This document shows, in pieces, positions 15,678 through 24,759 of a stretch of DNA of 56,566 bases. The translations under genes and the position numbers were made by a program. The notes below the pieces were generated by a model, which saw only the letters and a program-made list of their open reading frames with translations, was not told the origin of the DNA and made no database searches. The stretch comes from Aquitalea palustris (GTDB lineage: Bacteria > Pseudomonadota > Gammaproteobacteria > Burkholderiales > Chromobacteriaceae), in NCBI RefSeq assembly GCF_003693445.1, contig NZ_RFAR01000038.1:1-56566 (forward strand), given 5' to 3'. The first letter of the stretch is position 1. Every line of letters begins with the position of its first letter.

Positions 15678-18600
15678 ATGCGCTTCAGCTTTGATTCACA
15701 AGTCATTACCGCTTTTGTCAGCGCAGCGCTGGCCGTGGTGGTGCTGACTGCCATGACCTGGTCGGTGGCTGATGAGGCAAGTCGTGCCGGCGAAAGCGTG
15801 GCCCATTCGCATGAGGTGCTCAATGGCCTGGCACGGATACGCGGCGATACCCTGCAAATCGAATTGAGCAGCCAGAATTTTCGCCTGAGCGGCGATCCGG
15901 CCCAGCTGCAGGAGCGTGATCAGGGCATTGCCAGCCGCGAGCTGCTGTTGGCACAGATTCGCCGGCTGACCGCAGACAGCCGCGAACTGCAGCAGCACTG
16001 GAGCAGCCTGCGCCGGGTGCTCGACCAGCGGTTGCAGATCGCCCGCCAGGTGGAGCAGGTACGCAAGACCCAGGGGGCCGCTGCGGCCACCCGCTTTGCC
16101 AATCAGTCGCCCTTGCTGCAAACCAGGGTGGCGGTCTATCGCCTGCTGGATGAAATGGATGCCCTCGAGCGTGGCAGCCTCGACTTGCATCAGGCGGACT
16201 ATCTGGCCACCAGGCAGCGTTTGCTGCAGCTGGGCAGTGTCACCGCCATCTTGTTGCTGCTCTTGCTGGCCGCCACATACCGGCTGATCCGCAGCCAGCT
16301 GCGTGCGCTGGAAGCCAGCCGGCGGCAGCTGGCCGACAGCCAGGAAAATCTCTCCATCACCCTGCATTCGATTGGCGATGCCGTGCTGGCCACCGATGCG
16401 GCCGGCTGCATCACGCGCATGAATCCGGTGGCCGAGCAACTCACCGGCTGGACGCTGGCCGAGGCTGCCGGCAAGCCGGTGGCTTCGGTGTTTCACATCA
16501 TCCACGAGCTCAGTCGCGAGCCGGCACTGGTGCCGGTGGAGCGCGTGCTGGCTACCGGCAAGGTGCAGGGCCTGGCCAATCACACTTGTCTGATCGCCCG
16601 CGATGGCCGGGAATGGCCGATTGCCGACAGTGCCGCCCCCATTACCGATGGCAGCGGACAGATTCGCGGCGTGGTGCTGGTGTTTCGCGATGTCAGCCTC
16701 GAGCGCAGTGTCGAGCGCGCCATGCAGCAGCAGAACGTGCAGCTGGAGAGGCGGGTGGACGAGAAAACCCGGCAATGGGCAGACAGCATGGCGCATCTGC
16801 ACAGCATCATCACTGCCTTGCCGGCCTATATCGCCTTTGTCAGCCGCGAGCAGCGCTATGTCTATGTCAACGATCAATACCGCCAGCGCTTTGCTCCCGA
16901 GCATGACGACATCACCGCTTGCCTGGTGAGCGACATCCTTGGCCCGGAACGCTATCAGCGGGTGCAGCCGATGATAGAAAAGGCCTTGCAGGGCGAGCAG
17001 CAGGAATACGACTGGCAGCCCTTTGCCGGTGTCTGGCATGCCATCCGCTATGTGCCCAAGCGCGACAGCAGCGGCGCGGTGGAGGGCTATTACGTGCTGG
17101 GCAACGACATTACCGGGCGCAAGCGCGACGAAGAAAGGATACAGGCGCTCAATCTGGAACTGGCTGGGCGGGTGGCCGAGCTGGAGGGTGTCAGCCGCGC
17201 ATTGCGTACCCTCAGTGCCGGCAATCACGCCATGCTGCGCGCCAGCGATGAGCCCGGCCTGTTGCAGGACATGTGCCGGCTTATCGTCAGCGTGGCCGGC
17301 TATGCCAGCGCCGCGGTCTGGCTGCATGCCGCCGAGGGCGAGCGCCTGTTTCCGGCGGCGCAGCATGGTTTTCCCGGCGGGCTGGAACGGCTGGCCGGCA
17401 TGGCCGACAGCATGCTGGCAGCCATCACTTTCAGCGAGCGGCCCAGCTTGCTGCAAGTGCCGCTGGGCACCGACATGGCCAGTAATGAAGCAGTGCAGGG
17501 CCTGTCCTGCCCCTTGTGGGTGGATGGCCGCATCATCGGCGCTTTGCTCGTCCACACCGGTGGCACCGCCTGCTTCGACAGTGACGAAATCGCCTTGCTC
17601 AGCGAGTTTGCCGACGATCTGGCCTTCGGCATCGGCATGTTGCGCGGGCGGGCCGAGCAAAAGCGGGCACAGGCCGCCATGCACTATCTGACCCACCATG
17701 ACGCGCTCACCGGCCTGGCCAATGAAACCCAGCTGGTGGAAACACTGGCCACCATGATGGCCAGCGGGCAGCAAACGCCACTGGCGCTGTTGCAGCTGAA
17801 TATCGACAGGCTCAGTGAAATCAACGATGCACTGGGTTTCAGCCATGGTGACCACATCCTGCGCGAATTCGGCCGGCGGCTGACCGAGTGTGCCCCGGTC
17901 TCGGCCGTGGTGGCACGACTGCGTGGTGACGAATTCGCCGTGCTGTTGCCCGCACATGATGTGGCCGCCGCCCACACCGTGGCCCAGCAGCTGGAGCAGT
18001 GTCTGGCCCAGCCTTTCCTGGTGGCTGACATCCGGCTGGATGTCAGCGCAAAAACCGGCATTTCCTGCTTTCCCGACTATGCCGGCTCGGTGCACGAGCT
18101 GTTGCGCCAGACCGATATTGCCGTGCATGCCGCCGGCCACAAGGGGGTCAGCCACTGGCTGTTCAATCCGCAGGAGTATTGCGACCAGTCGCCGCATCTG
18201 AACATGGCCGGCGAGTTGCGGCAGGCCATCGAGGGGGGCGAGTTGCGGGTTTATCTGCAGCCCAAGGTAGAAATGGCCAGCGGCCGGGTGTGCGGTGCGG
18301 AAGCGCTGGTGCGCTGGCAGCACGGCGCGCAGGGGCTGCTGTCCCCCGCGCTGTTTATTGGTTTGGCCGAGCGCACCGGGCTGATCAAACCGCTGACCGA
18401 GTGGATGATCAACAGCGTGCTGGACCTGCTGCAGGACTGGCAGCAGCAAGGCTGCGCCCTGCCGGTTGCGGTCAATCTGTCGGCGCATAATCTGCGGGAC
18501 GAAGCGCTGGGTGACAAGATTCGCCGCTGGCAGCAGCAACGCCAGCTGCAAACAGGGCTGCTGGAACTGGAAATTACCGAAAGCACGCTGATGGAGGATG

Positions 18601-18980
18601 CCAGCAGTTGCCTGCGTGTGTTGCAGCAATGGCGTGACGATGGCATCCCGCTGTACATCGACGATTTTGGCACCGGCTATTCCTCGCTCAGCTATCTGCA
18701 GCGCCTGCCAGTGGAGTACATCAAGATCGACCAGTCCTTTATCAGCAATCTGTCCGGCAGCAAGGACTCGGCCGCCATCGTGCGCTCCACTATCGACCTG
18801 GTGCACGATCTGGGCCGCAAGACCGTGGCCGAAGGGGTGGAGTGCCACGCCGACTGGCAGCAGCTGCTTGGCCTGGGCTGCGATGTGGCCCAGGGCTACT
18901 ACATTGCCCGGCCCATGCCGGCGGCCAGCTTCCTGCCCTGGGTGGCCGGGTTTTCCATGGCGCAGCTGGCGCGGGAGTAA
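15678..18980 (+). CDS. Membrane c-di-GMP signalling protein (CHASE3-PAS-PAS-GAF-GGDEF-EAL)
   Basis: A 1100-residue multidomain protein. TM1 (about 8-30), periplasmic CHASE3-like helical domain (about 35-180), TM2 (LGSVTAILLLLLLAATYRLI), two PAS domains (about 230-345 and 375-490) joined by a coiled coil, a GAF domain (about 505-655), GGDEF (about 665-830) and EAL (about 845-1090). The cyclase motif reads RGDEF, not GGDEF. The EAL domain has EALVRW, DDFGTGYSSLSYL and IKIDQSFI, so phosphodiesterase activity looks likely and cyclase activity doubtful. The ATG at 15678 is preferred over an upstream TTG-initiated frame because it begins just before TM1. Probably senses an external or redox cue and sets local c-di-GMP. 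Confidence 0.92.
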   Translation: MRFSFDSQVITAFVSAALAVVVLTAMTWSVADEASRAGESVAHSHEVLNGLARIRGDTLQIELSSQNFRLSGDPAQLQERDQGIASRELLLAQIRRLTADSRELQQHWSSLRRVLDQRLQIARQVEQVRKTQGAAAATRFANQSPLLQTRVAVYRLLDEMDALERGSLDLHQADYLATRQRLLQLGSVTAILLLLLLAATYRLIRSQLRALEASRRQLADSQENLSITLHSIGDAVLATDAAGCITRMNPVAEQLTGWTLAEAAGKPVASVFHIIHELSREPALVPVERVLATGKVQGLANHTCLIARDGREWPIADSAAPITDGSGQIRGVVLVFRDVSLERSVERAMQQQNVQLERRVDEKTRQWADSMAHLHSIITALPAYIAFVSREQRYVYVNDQYRQRFAPEHDDITACLVSDILGPERYQRVQPMIEKALQGEQQEYDWQPFAGVWHAIRYVPKRDSSGAVEGYYVLGNDITGRKRDEERIQALNLELAGRVAELEGVSRALRTLSAGNHAMLRASDEPGLLQDMCRLIVSVAGYASAAVWLHAAEGERLFPAAQHGFPGGLERLAGMADSMLAAITFSERPSLLQVPLGTDMASNEAVQGLSCPLWVDGRIIGALLVHTGGTACFDSDEIALLSEFADDLAFGIGMLRGRAEQKRAQAAMHYLTHHDALTGLANETQLVETLATMMASGQQTPLALLQLNIDRLSEINDALGFSHGDHILREFGRRLTECAPVSAVVARLRGDEFAVLLPAHDVAAAHTVAQQLEQCLAQPFLVADIRLDVSAKTGISCFPDYAGSVHELLRQTDIAVHAAGHKGVSHWLFNPQEYCDQSPHLNMAGELRQAIEGGELRVYLQPKVEMASGRVCGAEALVRWQHGAQGLLSPALFIGLAERTGLIKPLTEWMINSVLDLLQDWQQQGCALPVAVNLSAHNLRDEALGDKIRRWQQQRQLQTGLLELEITESTLMEDASSCLRVLQQWRDDGIPLYIDDFGTGYSSLSYLQRLPVEYIKIDQSFISNLSGSKDSAAIVRSTIDLVHDLGRKTVAEGVECHADWQQLLGLGCDVAQGYYIARPMPAASFLPWVAGFSMAQLARE

Positions 18981-19011
18981 AGGGGGGGGCTGCTGGTCCT
19001 GCGCTCAGTAA

Positions 19012-19038
19012 AAAACGCCTGACCATGTCAGGCGTTTT
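19012..19038. terminator. Intrinsic terminator, bidirectional
   Basis: AAAACGCCTGAC - CAT - GTCAGGCGTTTT: a strong stem with a T-run on each strand, placed between the convergent c-di-GMP gene and the siderophore receptor gene. Confidence 0.92.
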
Positions 19039-19053
19039 CTTTGCCGGGCTGGT

Positions 19054-21207
19054 TTACCACTTGTAGCTGAGGGTGGCGCTGATATTGCGCTTCTCGCCGT
19101 AGTAGCAGGCATAGCTGCTGTAGCACGAGGCAATGTAAGTCTTGTTGCTGAGGTTGTTGGCGTTGATCTGCAGCGTGCTGCCCTTGAGCGACGGGCTGAA
19201 CTGCCCCAGTTGCAGGCGCAGGCGCAGGTCGTACAGGGTGACACCCGGAATGGTCAGGGTGTTGGCGCTGTCGGCCCACATCCACGAGGTACGGCGTACC
19301 CCGCCACCCAGATTGACACCGTTAGCAAAGGCGTAATCCAGCCAGGCCGTGGCCTTGTGGGCCGGGGCCAGATAGGGCGTCTTGCCCTGGTTGCTGCCCT
19401 CGGTGACCTGCATGTCGGTATAGGTGTAGCCAGCCAGCAGCGACAGCTGCTTGCTCAGCTTGGCATTGGCTTCCAGTTCCACACCGCGCGAGCGCACCTT
19501 GCCGATGGGGTCGTAGCTGAAGCTGATGGCGTTGTACTGGGCCACATTGCTTTGCTGCAGCTCATACACCGCAGCGGACAGCTGGATATCGCTGGTGGGC
19601 TGGTAGCGCAGGCCGGCTTCGCTCTGTTTGCTCTGCATCGGCTTGAGCACATTGCCATGGCTGTCGGTGGCATAAGCCTGGCTGGGGTCGAAGCCCTCGC
19701 TATAGCTCAGGTAGGGGGCGAGGCCGTTTTCTGCCTCGTACACCAGACCCAGCCGTCCGGTGGTCTTGCCACCTTCCCAGCTGGTGCGGCTGCCGGTACC
19801 GGTATTGGTTTCCGATACCTTGGCCTGGTCGTGGCGCAGGCCGGCGGTCAGTTTCCAGTTGCCCAGCGCCATCTGGTCCTGCAGGTAGACGCCGGTCTGG
19901 TCGCGCTTGCGGTCGAAGTATTTGAAGGACAGCGGGTGGCTGCTGTCGTCGTACACGGTGTTGAAGGGATTGATGGTGGTGCCGGTGTAGGTATAGGAGT
20001 TGTCGCCCTTGTTGCGGCTGGTCTGGTAGTCCAGCCCGGCCAGCACGGTGTGCTTCATCCCCAGTGCATTGAAGCGGGCTTCCAGGCTGTTGTCGATGAT
20101 GTGGGCGGTGGAGCGCTCGCTGGAGCGGGCATAGGTGCGGTTGAGCAGGTCCGAGCTGTCGGATACCCAGCCGACATCGGAATACTGGCTCAGGTCGGTC
20201 TTGCTCAGTTGCAGGCGGTATTGCTGGCGGAAGGTCAGCGCGTCGTTGAAGCGGTGTTCCAGCTGATAGCCATAGTATTGCTGCTCGCGGCTCATGCCGT
20301 CGCCACTGGAGCCTTCGTTGAAGTCGGGGGAGATGGTCTTGCCGTTATGCGGCACCACGGTGCCGTAATAGGGCAGGGTGCCGTGGTAGCCGGTGCTGGG
20401 GTCTTTCTGCAAATAGGCTTGCAGCAGCAGATTGGTGCTGTCGCTGATTTTCCAGTTGAGCGAAGGGGCCAGCACATAACGCTCGGTACTGGCACCGTTT
20501 TGTTGCTGGTCGGCGGCGCTGCCCTTGGCCACCAGGCGGTAGGACAGGTCGTCGCGGCCGGCCACGGCACCGCCAAAATCCAGCCCCAGACTGCGTTGCT
20601 GGCGGTTGCCCACGGTCAGCGACAGCTCGTGGTAGTCCTCTTGCAAGGGGCGCTTGCTGGTGATGGCCACCACGCCACCGGGCGAGGCCTGGCCATAGCT
20701 GGCCGAGGCCGGCCCGCGTATCACGTCCAGCCTTTCCACCGCATAGGGGTCGATCTGCAGGGTGTTGTAGCCGTCCGGATCACCAAACAGCCGCAGGCCA
20801 TCGAGGAATTCATTGGCGGTGGGATGGTCGCTGAAGCCGCGCAGCACGATGTAGTCGTAGCGGGTGGTGGAGCCCACCGCGCCACTGAACACCCCCGGCG
20901 TGTAGTTGAGCGCTTCGCTGATGGTGCGCGGTTTCTGGTCTTCGATCTGCTGGCGGGTGACGACCGAGACAGCTTGCGGAATCTGCGCCAGCGGGGTGTC
21001 GGTCTTGCTGGCGCTCTTGCTGCTGCCCACCTGGTAGCCCTGGGTGGGGGTCAGTGCATCGGGGCGCTGTTCTGCGCTGACCGTTACCGTTTCCAGTGTG
21101 CTGCTGTCGGCGGCATAAGCCTGCTGTACGGCCAGTGCCAGTGTGGCCACGCACAGGGTTCTCCCCAGCTGGCGGCCTGCTTGCTGGCGTCTGTTGCTGC
21201 TTGTCAT
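19054..21207 (-). CDS. TonB-dependent ferric-siderophore receptor
   Basis: A ~717-residue receptor of the TonB-siderophore type (FhuA/FoxA/FauA group). Signal peptide (TLCVATLALAVQQAYA), TonB box LETVTVSA, a plug with IPQAVSVVTRQQIEDQKPRTISEALNYTPGV and IDPYAVERLDVIRGPASASYGQASPGG, and a barrel ending ISATLSYKW with the terminal aromatic. The start is ATG 21207, with a GTG directly before it and AAGGA upstream. It is divergent from the hydroxamate biosynthesis genes and shares a Fur box with them, so it is very probably the receptor for that siderophore. Confidence 0.94.
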   Translation of the reverse strand: MTSSNRRQQAGRQLGRTLCVATLALAVQQAYAADSSTLETVTVSAEQRPDALTPTQGYQVGSSKSASKTDTPLAQIPQAVSVVTRQQIEDQKPRTISEALNYTPGVFSGAVGSTTRYDYIVLRGFSDHPTANEFLDGLRLFGDPDGYNTLQIDPYAVERLDVIRGPASASYGQASPGGVVAITSKRPLQEDYHELSLTVGNRQQRSLGLDFGGAVAGRDDLSYRLVAKGSAADQQQNGASTERYVLAPSLNWKISDSTNLLLQAYLQKDPSTGYHGTLPYYGTVVPHNGKTISPDFNEGSSGDGMSREQQYYGYQLEHRFNDALTFRQQYRLQLSKTDLSQYSDVGWVSDSSDLLNRTYARSSERSTAHIIDNSLEARFNALGMKHTVLAGLDYQTSRNKGDNSYTYTGTTINPFNTVYDDSSHPLSFKYFDRKRDQTGVYLQDQMALGNWKLTAGLRHDQAKVSETNTGTGSRTSWEGGKTTGRLGLVYEAENGLAPYLSYSEGFDPSQAYATDSHGNVLKPMQSKQSEAGLRYQPTSDIQLSAAVYELQQSNVAQYNAISFSYDPIGKVRSRGVELEANAKLSKQLSLLAGYTYTDMQVTEGSNQGKTPYLAPAHKATAWLDYAFANGVNLGGGVRRTSWMWADSANTLTIPGVTLYDLRLRLQLGQFSPSLKGSTLQINANNLSNKTYIASCYSSYACYYGEKRNISATLSYKW

Positions 21208-21614
21208 CACGCATCGTCCTTGAGTTCTTGCTTGCCGCGCCCGGCCCCTGCCGGGCTTGTGTCATGGCGGCATCGGCCATGCCTCGTGCTTGGGCAGGAT
21301 GGCTGGCTGATGCAATAATGCTATTGATAATCGTTATCATTCGCAATATGATTGTGAAAATTCTGATTCGGGAGTGGGATTCATGAGCAAGCAACAGCGA
21401 GTCGCCAGCCATGTAGCGGGTGGTCTGTCCTGTAGCGGCGCAACGGGCCGGTATTGCCCGCTGCGCCAGCCCTGACCGGCAAACGGCCTGCACGCGCTGC
21501 GGCCGTGGCCGGCCTCCCACCCGCTGGCCTGACCAGCACACGGAGAGCGACCCGAATGAAACTGACTTTTGTCCTGCAAGCAGCAAGTGACGCCACGCGG
21601 CGGAGGATGGCGCG
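21208..21614. other. Divergent siderophore promoter region
   Basis: About 400 bp between the receptor and the biosynthetic operon. It contains the Fur box at 21323-21341, AT-rich promoter sequence around it, and a ~250-bp leader in front of the N-hydroxylase gene with at least one short leader ORF (21556-21618). No larger gene is supported here. Confidence 0.7.
21323..21341. promoter_or_regulatory. Fur box
   Basis: ATTGATAATCGTTATCATT, containing the perfect palindrome TGATAA-TCG-TTATCA and matching the Fur 19-mer consensus closely. It sits in the AT-rich divergent promoter between the siderophore receptor and biosynthesis genes, so both directions should be iron-repressed. Confidence 0.9.
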
Positions 21615-21618
21615 ATGA
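21556..21618 (+). CDS. Possible 20-codon leader ORF
   Basis: ATG preceded by GGAG at suitable spacing; 20 codons (MKLTFVLQAASDATRRRMAR) ending in a TGA that overlaps the N-hydroxylase ATG (ATGA). The downstream gene also has its own GGAGG inside this ORF. It could be a coupling leader peptide or a chance frame. Confidence 0.3.
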   Translation: MKLTFVLQAASDATRRRMAR

Positions 21619-22934
21619 ATGGCAAGATTCACGATTTCGTGGCCATCGGCATCGGCCCCTTCAATCTGGGCCTGGCCTGCCTGACCCAGCCGCTGGAAGG
21701 GCTGGACGGTGTATTCCTGGATCAGGCGACGGGTTTTGACTGGCACCCGGGCATGTTGCTGGAAAACGCCACCCTGCAAACGCCGTTTCTGGCAGATCTG
21801 GTGACGCTGGCCGACCCCACCAGCCGTTTCAGTTTTCTCAACTACCTGAAAAGCAGCGGGCGGATTTACGCTTTTTACATCCGCGAAGATTTCTTCATGC
21901 TGCGCCAGGAATACAACCAGTACTGCCAGTGGGTATGCGCCCAGCTGGACAGCCTGCGCTGGCAGCGCCAGGTAGAGCGGGTGGAGTACGACGAAATCAA
22001 CAGCCTCTACCAGGTGTATTGCCAGAACCTGGCCAGCGGCGAGCTGGAGCTGTACCGCGCCCGCCATCTGGTGCTGGGCACCGGCACCGTGCCGCTGTGG
22101 CCGGAGTGCTGCCAGTCGGTAGCGCGGCAGGCCAGCCATTCGGCCAGCTATCTGGCCGACAAGGCGGCGCTGCAGCGCCAGCCGTCCATCACCATTGTCG
22201 GCAGCGGGCAAAGCGCGGCAGAGATTTACTACGACTTGCTGCAGGACATCGACCGCTACGGCTACCAGCTGAACTGGCTGACCCGCTCGCCGCGCTTTTT
22301 CCCGCTGGAATACACCAAGCTCACGCTGGAGCTGACCTCGCCGGAGTATGTGGATTACTTCCACCGGTTGTCGCTGCCGCAGCGCGACCAGTTGTTGCAA
22401 CAGCAAAAAGGCTTGTTCAAGGGCATCAATGCCAGCCTGATCAACGACATCCACGAACTCTTGTACCGCAAGCACCTGAACGGTACACCGGCCACCATGC
22501 TGCTGGCCAATACCGCACTCAGCGACTGCCGCTACGACAAGGCGCAAGGGCATTTCCAGCTGGAGCTGCAGCAATTGGAGCAGCAAAAGCGCTTCAGTCT
22601 GCAAACAGCCGGGCTGGTGCTGGCGACCGGCTATGGCTACCGCCAGCCGGCCTTCCTGGCGCCGATTGCCGGTCGTATCCGCCGTGACGAACGTGGCCGT
22701 TTTGCCGTGGCACGCGATTACAGCATCGATGCCGAGCATCGCCTGTTTGTGCAAAACGCCGAGCTGCACACCCACGGCCTGTCGTCGCCGGATCTGGGCA
22801 TGGCTTGCTATCGCAATGCGCGGCTGATTCGCAGCATCAGCGGCGTGGAGCATTACCCGGTGGAGCAGCGCATTGCCTTCCAGCAATTCACCGCACCGGA
22901 CAGCCTGCCTGATCCGGAAAGACTCAGCGCATGA
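21615..22934 (+). CDS. Siderophore amine N-monooxygenase (IucD/AlcA/DesB type)
   Basis: A 439-residue FAD/NADPH-dependent N-hydroxylating monooxygenase. Motifs: FAD-binding GIGPFNLGLA (about residues 12-21), the FDWHPGMLLENATLQTPFLADLVTL substrate/FAD region, NADPH-binding IVGSGQSAAEIYYDLL (about 194-209) and the C-terminal ATGYGYRQP. In this pathway class the enzyme hydroxylates a diamine (putrescine or cadaverine) or ornithine/lysine. Linkage with a DesD/AlcC-like synthetase favours a diamine. First gene of the Fur-regulated operon; GGAGG lies 8 bp upstream of the ATG. It overlaps the exporter gene by 4 bp. Confidence 0.93.
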   Translation: MNGKIHDFVAIGIGPFNLGLACLTQPLEGLDGVFLDQATGFDWHPGMLLENATLQTPFLADLVTLADPTSRFSFLNYLKSSGRIYAFYIREDFFMLRQEYNQYCQWVCAQLDSLRWQRQVERVEYDEINSLYQVYCQNLASGELELYRARHLVLGTGTVPLWPECCQSVARQASHSASYLADKAALQRQPSITIVGSGQSAAEIYYDLLQDIDRYGYQLNWLTRSPRFFPLEYTKLTLELTSPEYVDYFHRLSLPQRDQLLQQQKGLFKGINASLINDIHELLYRKHLNGTPATMLLANTALSDCRYDKAQGHFQLELQQLEQQKRFSLQTAGLVLATGYGYRQPAFLAPIAGRIRRDERGRFAVARDYSIDAEHRLFVQNAELHTHGLSSPDLGMACYRNARLIRSISGVEHYPVEQRIAFQQFTAPDSLPDPERLSA

Positions 22935-24118
22935 GGCGGGCCTTGCTGACGCTCAGCACGCTGGCGGTGGTGGGCGATGCGGTACTGCTGCCGTTTTACC
23001 CGCAGTACTTCGCCAGCCGTTTCGGCGTGGAAGATGCCCGGCTGGTGGGCAACTATCTGGCCGCGCTATGCCTGGTGGTGATGCTGGCGCTGCCGCTGTG
23101 GGCGCGGCTGGCGCGGCGGGTGGAGTTGCTGCGGCTGCTGCCCTTCACCCAGCTGGCGGCAGCGCTGCTGTGCGTAGTCTGCTACGCCGCCGACAGCATG
23201 TTGCTGTTCTGGCTGGCTTCGCTGGCCATGGTGGGCTGCAAATCCAGCTATCTGCTGATCTACCCGCGGCTGATGAGCCAGGCCGCACCGCAGGAGCATG
23301 CCGGGCTGATCGGCCTGCTGTCGGTCATCGTCCACTTTGGTGGCATCGCCGGGGCTTTGCTGGGCGGGGTATTGCTGGGCCTGTTGCCAGCCCGCCATGC
23401 CTTCTTGCTGATGGCACTGGCCGATCTGGCGCAGATGGGTTTGTGCCTGTGGCTGCTGCGCGTACCGCTACCGGCCTTGCCGCAGGCTGCCGCACCGGCC
23501 AGCAGCGTGGGCGAACACCCGCAGCAAGCGGCTGGCGGCCTGTGGCGGCTGGGCTTGCTGATGCTGCTGTTTTACTGCAGCGCCTATCTGGTGCGTGGCT
23601 TCTTTGCCCTGTACTGGCAGCAGCAAAGCGGGCTGGACAACAGCACGCTGGCAGCGGCGGTGTTTGCCTTGCCGGCGCTGCTGGCCTTGCTCGGCCTGTG
23701 GCACAACCGGCGCCGGCAGCGGCTTGCCCGGCCAGCGGCCGGCAGTACCCGCAGCCTGCTGTTGCTGGGGGCGGGCGGCTTGCTGCTGCAGGCGCTGCCA
23801 CAGCTGCCACTGCTGTTGCTGGGACGCTGCCTGTTCGGCTGGGCCTTGTTCCAGCTGACAGTGCGGCTGGATATGCAGCTGTTCCGCCTGAGCACCCCGC
23901 TGCATTACGCCCGTGACTACAGCCGCATCAATCTGTGCCAGAACCTGGGCGTATTACTGTCGTCCAGTGCCGCCGGTGCGCTGGTGGCGGCTTATGGCCT
24001 GGCTGCGCCCTTTGTGGTGGCGGCGCTGGGGCTGCTGCTGTGCCTGCTGGCTTATCCGCTGTTATTGCCCACCGTTCGGCCACCCTTTCCCAAGGAGTTT
24101 GCTGATGAGCACGCCTGA
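22931..24118 (+). CDS. MFS transporter, probable siderophore exporter (AlcS-like)
   Basis: A 395-residue, highly hydrophobic major-facilitator protein with about 12 predicted membrane helices and a central cytoplasmic linker (around PALPQAAAPASSVGEHPQQ). Its position between the N-hydroxylase (ATGA overlap) and the acyltransferase (14-bp overlap) points to export of the finished siderophore, as AlcS does in the Bordetella alcaligin locus. Substrate assignment is from context. Confidence 0.85.
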   Translation: MRRALLTLSTLAVVGDAVLLPFYPQYFASRFGVEDARLVGNYLAALCLVVMLALPLWARLARRVELLRLLPFTQLAAALLCVVCYAADSMLLFWLASLAMVGCKSSYLLIYPRLMSQAAPQEHAGLIGLLSVIVHFGGIAGALLGGVLLGLLPARHAFLLMALADLAQMGLCLWLLRVPLPALPQAAAPASSVGEHPQQAAGGLWRLGLLMLLFYCSAYLVRGFFALYWQQQSGLDNSTLAAAVFALPALLALLGLWHNRRRQRLARPAAGSTRSLLLLGAGGLLLQALPQLPLLLLGRCLFGWALFQLTVRLDMQLFRLSTPLHYARDYSRINLCQNLGVLLSSSAAGALVAAYGLAAPFVVAALGLLLCLLAYPLLLPTVRPPFPKEFADEHA

Positions 24119-24701
24119 CCTTGCTCCGCTGTTTTCCCATCGATTTGCCGGCATGGGCGAGTTCAGCCTTTATCCGCTGCGCGTGCCGCAGGACATGCCG
24201 CTGCTGCACGACTGGGTTGGCCGCGATTACGCCCGTTACTGGGGCATGCAGCACTGCGATCTGGCGGCGGTCACCGCCGCCTATGCCCAATTGCAGGACA
24301 GCGGCCATGCCCAGGCACTGCTGGGCCGGCTGGACGGTGTGCCGGCCTTCCTGATGGAGCGTTACGACCCGGCGCACGACGAACTGGGCCGGCACTACCC
24401 GGTGCAGCCGGGCGATATCGGCATGCATCTGCTGCTGGCTCCACCTTTGCAGCCGCGCAGCGGTTTCAGCCGGGCGGTGATGCATACCGTGCTGGCAGCG
24501 CTGTTTGCCGACCCGGCCGTGGCGCGGGTGGTGGTGGAGCCGGATGTGCGCAATGACAAGATCCACCGCCTCAACCGCCATGCCGGCTTTGTTTATCAGG
24601 GCGAGATCCAGCTGCCACACAAGCGTGCTGCGCTGGCTTTTTGCAGCCGGGCACAGTTTGCCGCGGCCTGCGCCGCCGCCCAGCCGGCTTGTGCCGTCTG
24701 A
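24105..24701 (+). CDS. Siderophore GNAT acyltransferase (IucB/AlcB-like)
   Basis: A 198-residue GNAT-type acyltransferase that would acylate the N-hydroxy-diamine (succinyl- or acetyl-CoA) to make the hydroxamate. The C-terminal signature VVVEPDVRNDKIHRLNRHAGFVYQGEIQLPHK is typical of IucB/AlcB/RhbD proteins. The ATG at 24105 has AAGGAG 7 bp upstream and lies inside the end of the exporter gene. Succinyl transfer is expected if the product is a macrocyclic dihydroxamate. Confidence 0.9.
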   Translation: MSTPDLAPLFSHRFAGMGEFSLYPLRVPQDMPLLHDWVGRDYARYWGMQHCDLAAVTAAYAQLQDSGHAQALLGRLDGVPAFLMERYDPAHDELGRHYPVQPGDIGMHLLLAPPLQPRSGFSRAVMHTVLAALFADPAVARVVVEPDVRNDKIHRLNRHAGFVYQGEIQLPHKRAALAFCSRAQFAAACAAAQPACAV

Positions 24702-24759
24702 TCACCCATTATTCCGGCCGCCCCCCTCGGCGCTGTGCGGCCGTCACGCAAGGAACACC

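Noticed and set aside
15696-18848. A 1050-codon antisense frame over the c-di-GMP gene
   Set aside because: Shadow of a strongly supported multidomain gene; composition is His/Gln/Ala-rich with no recognisable motifs.
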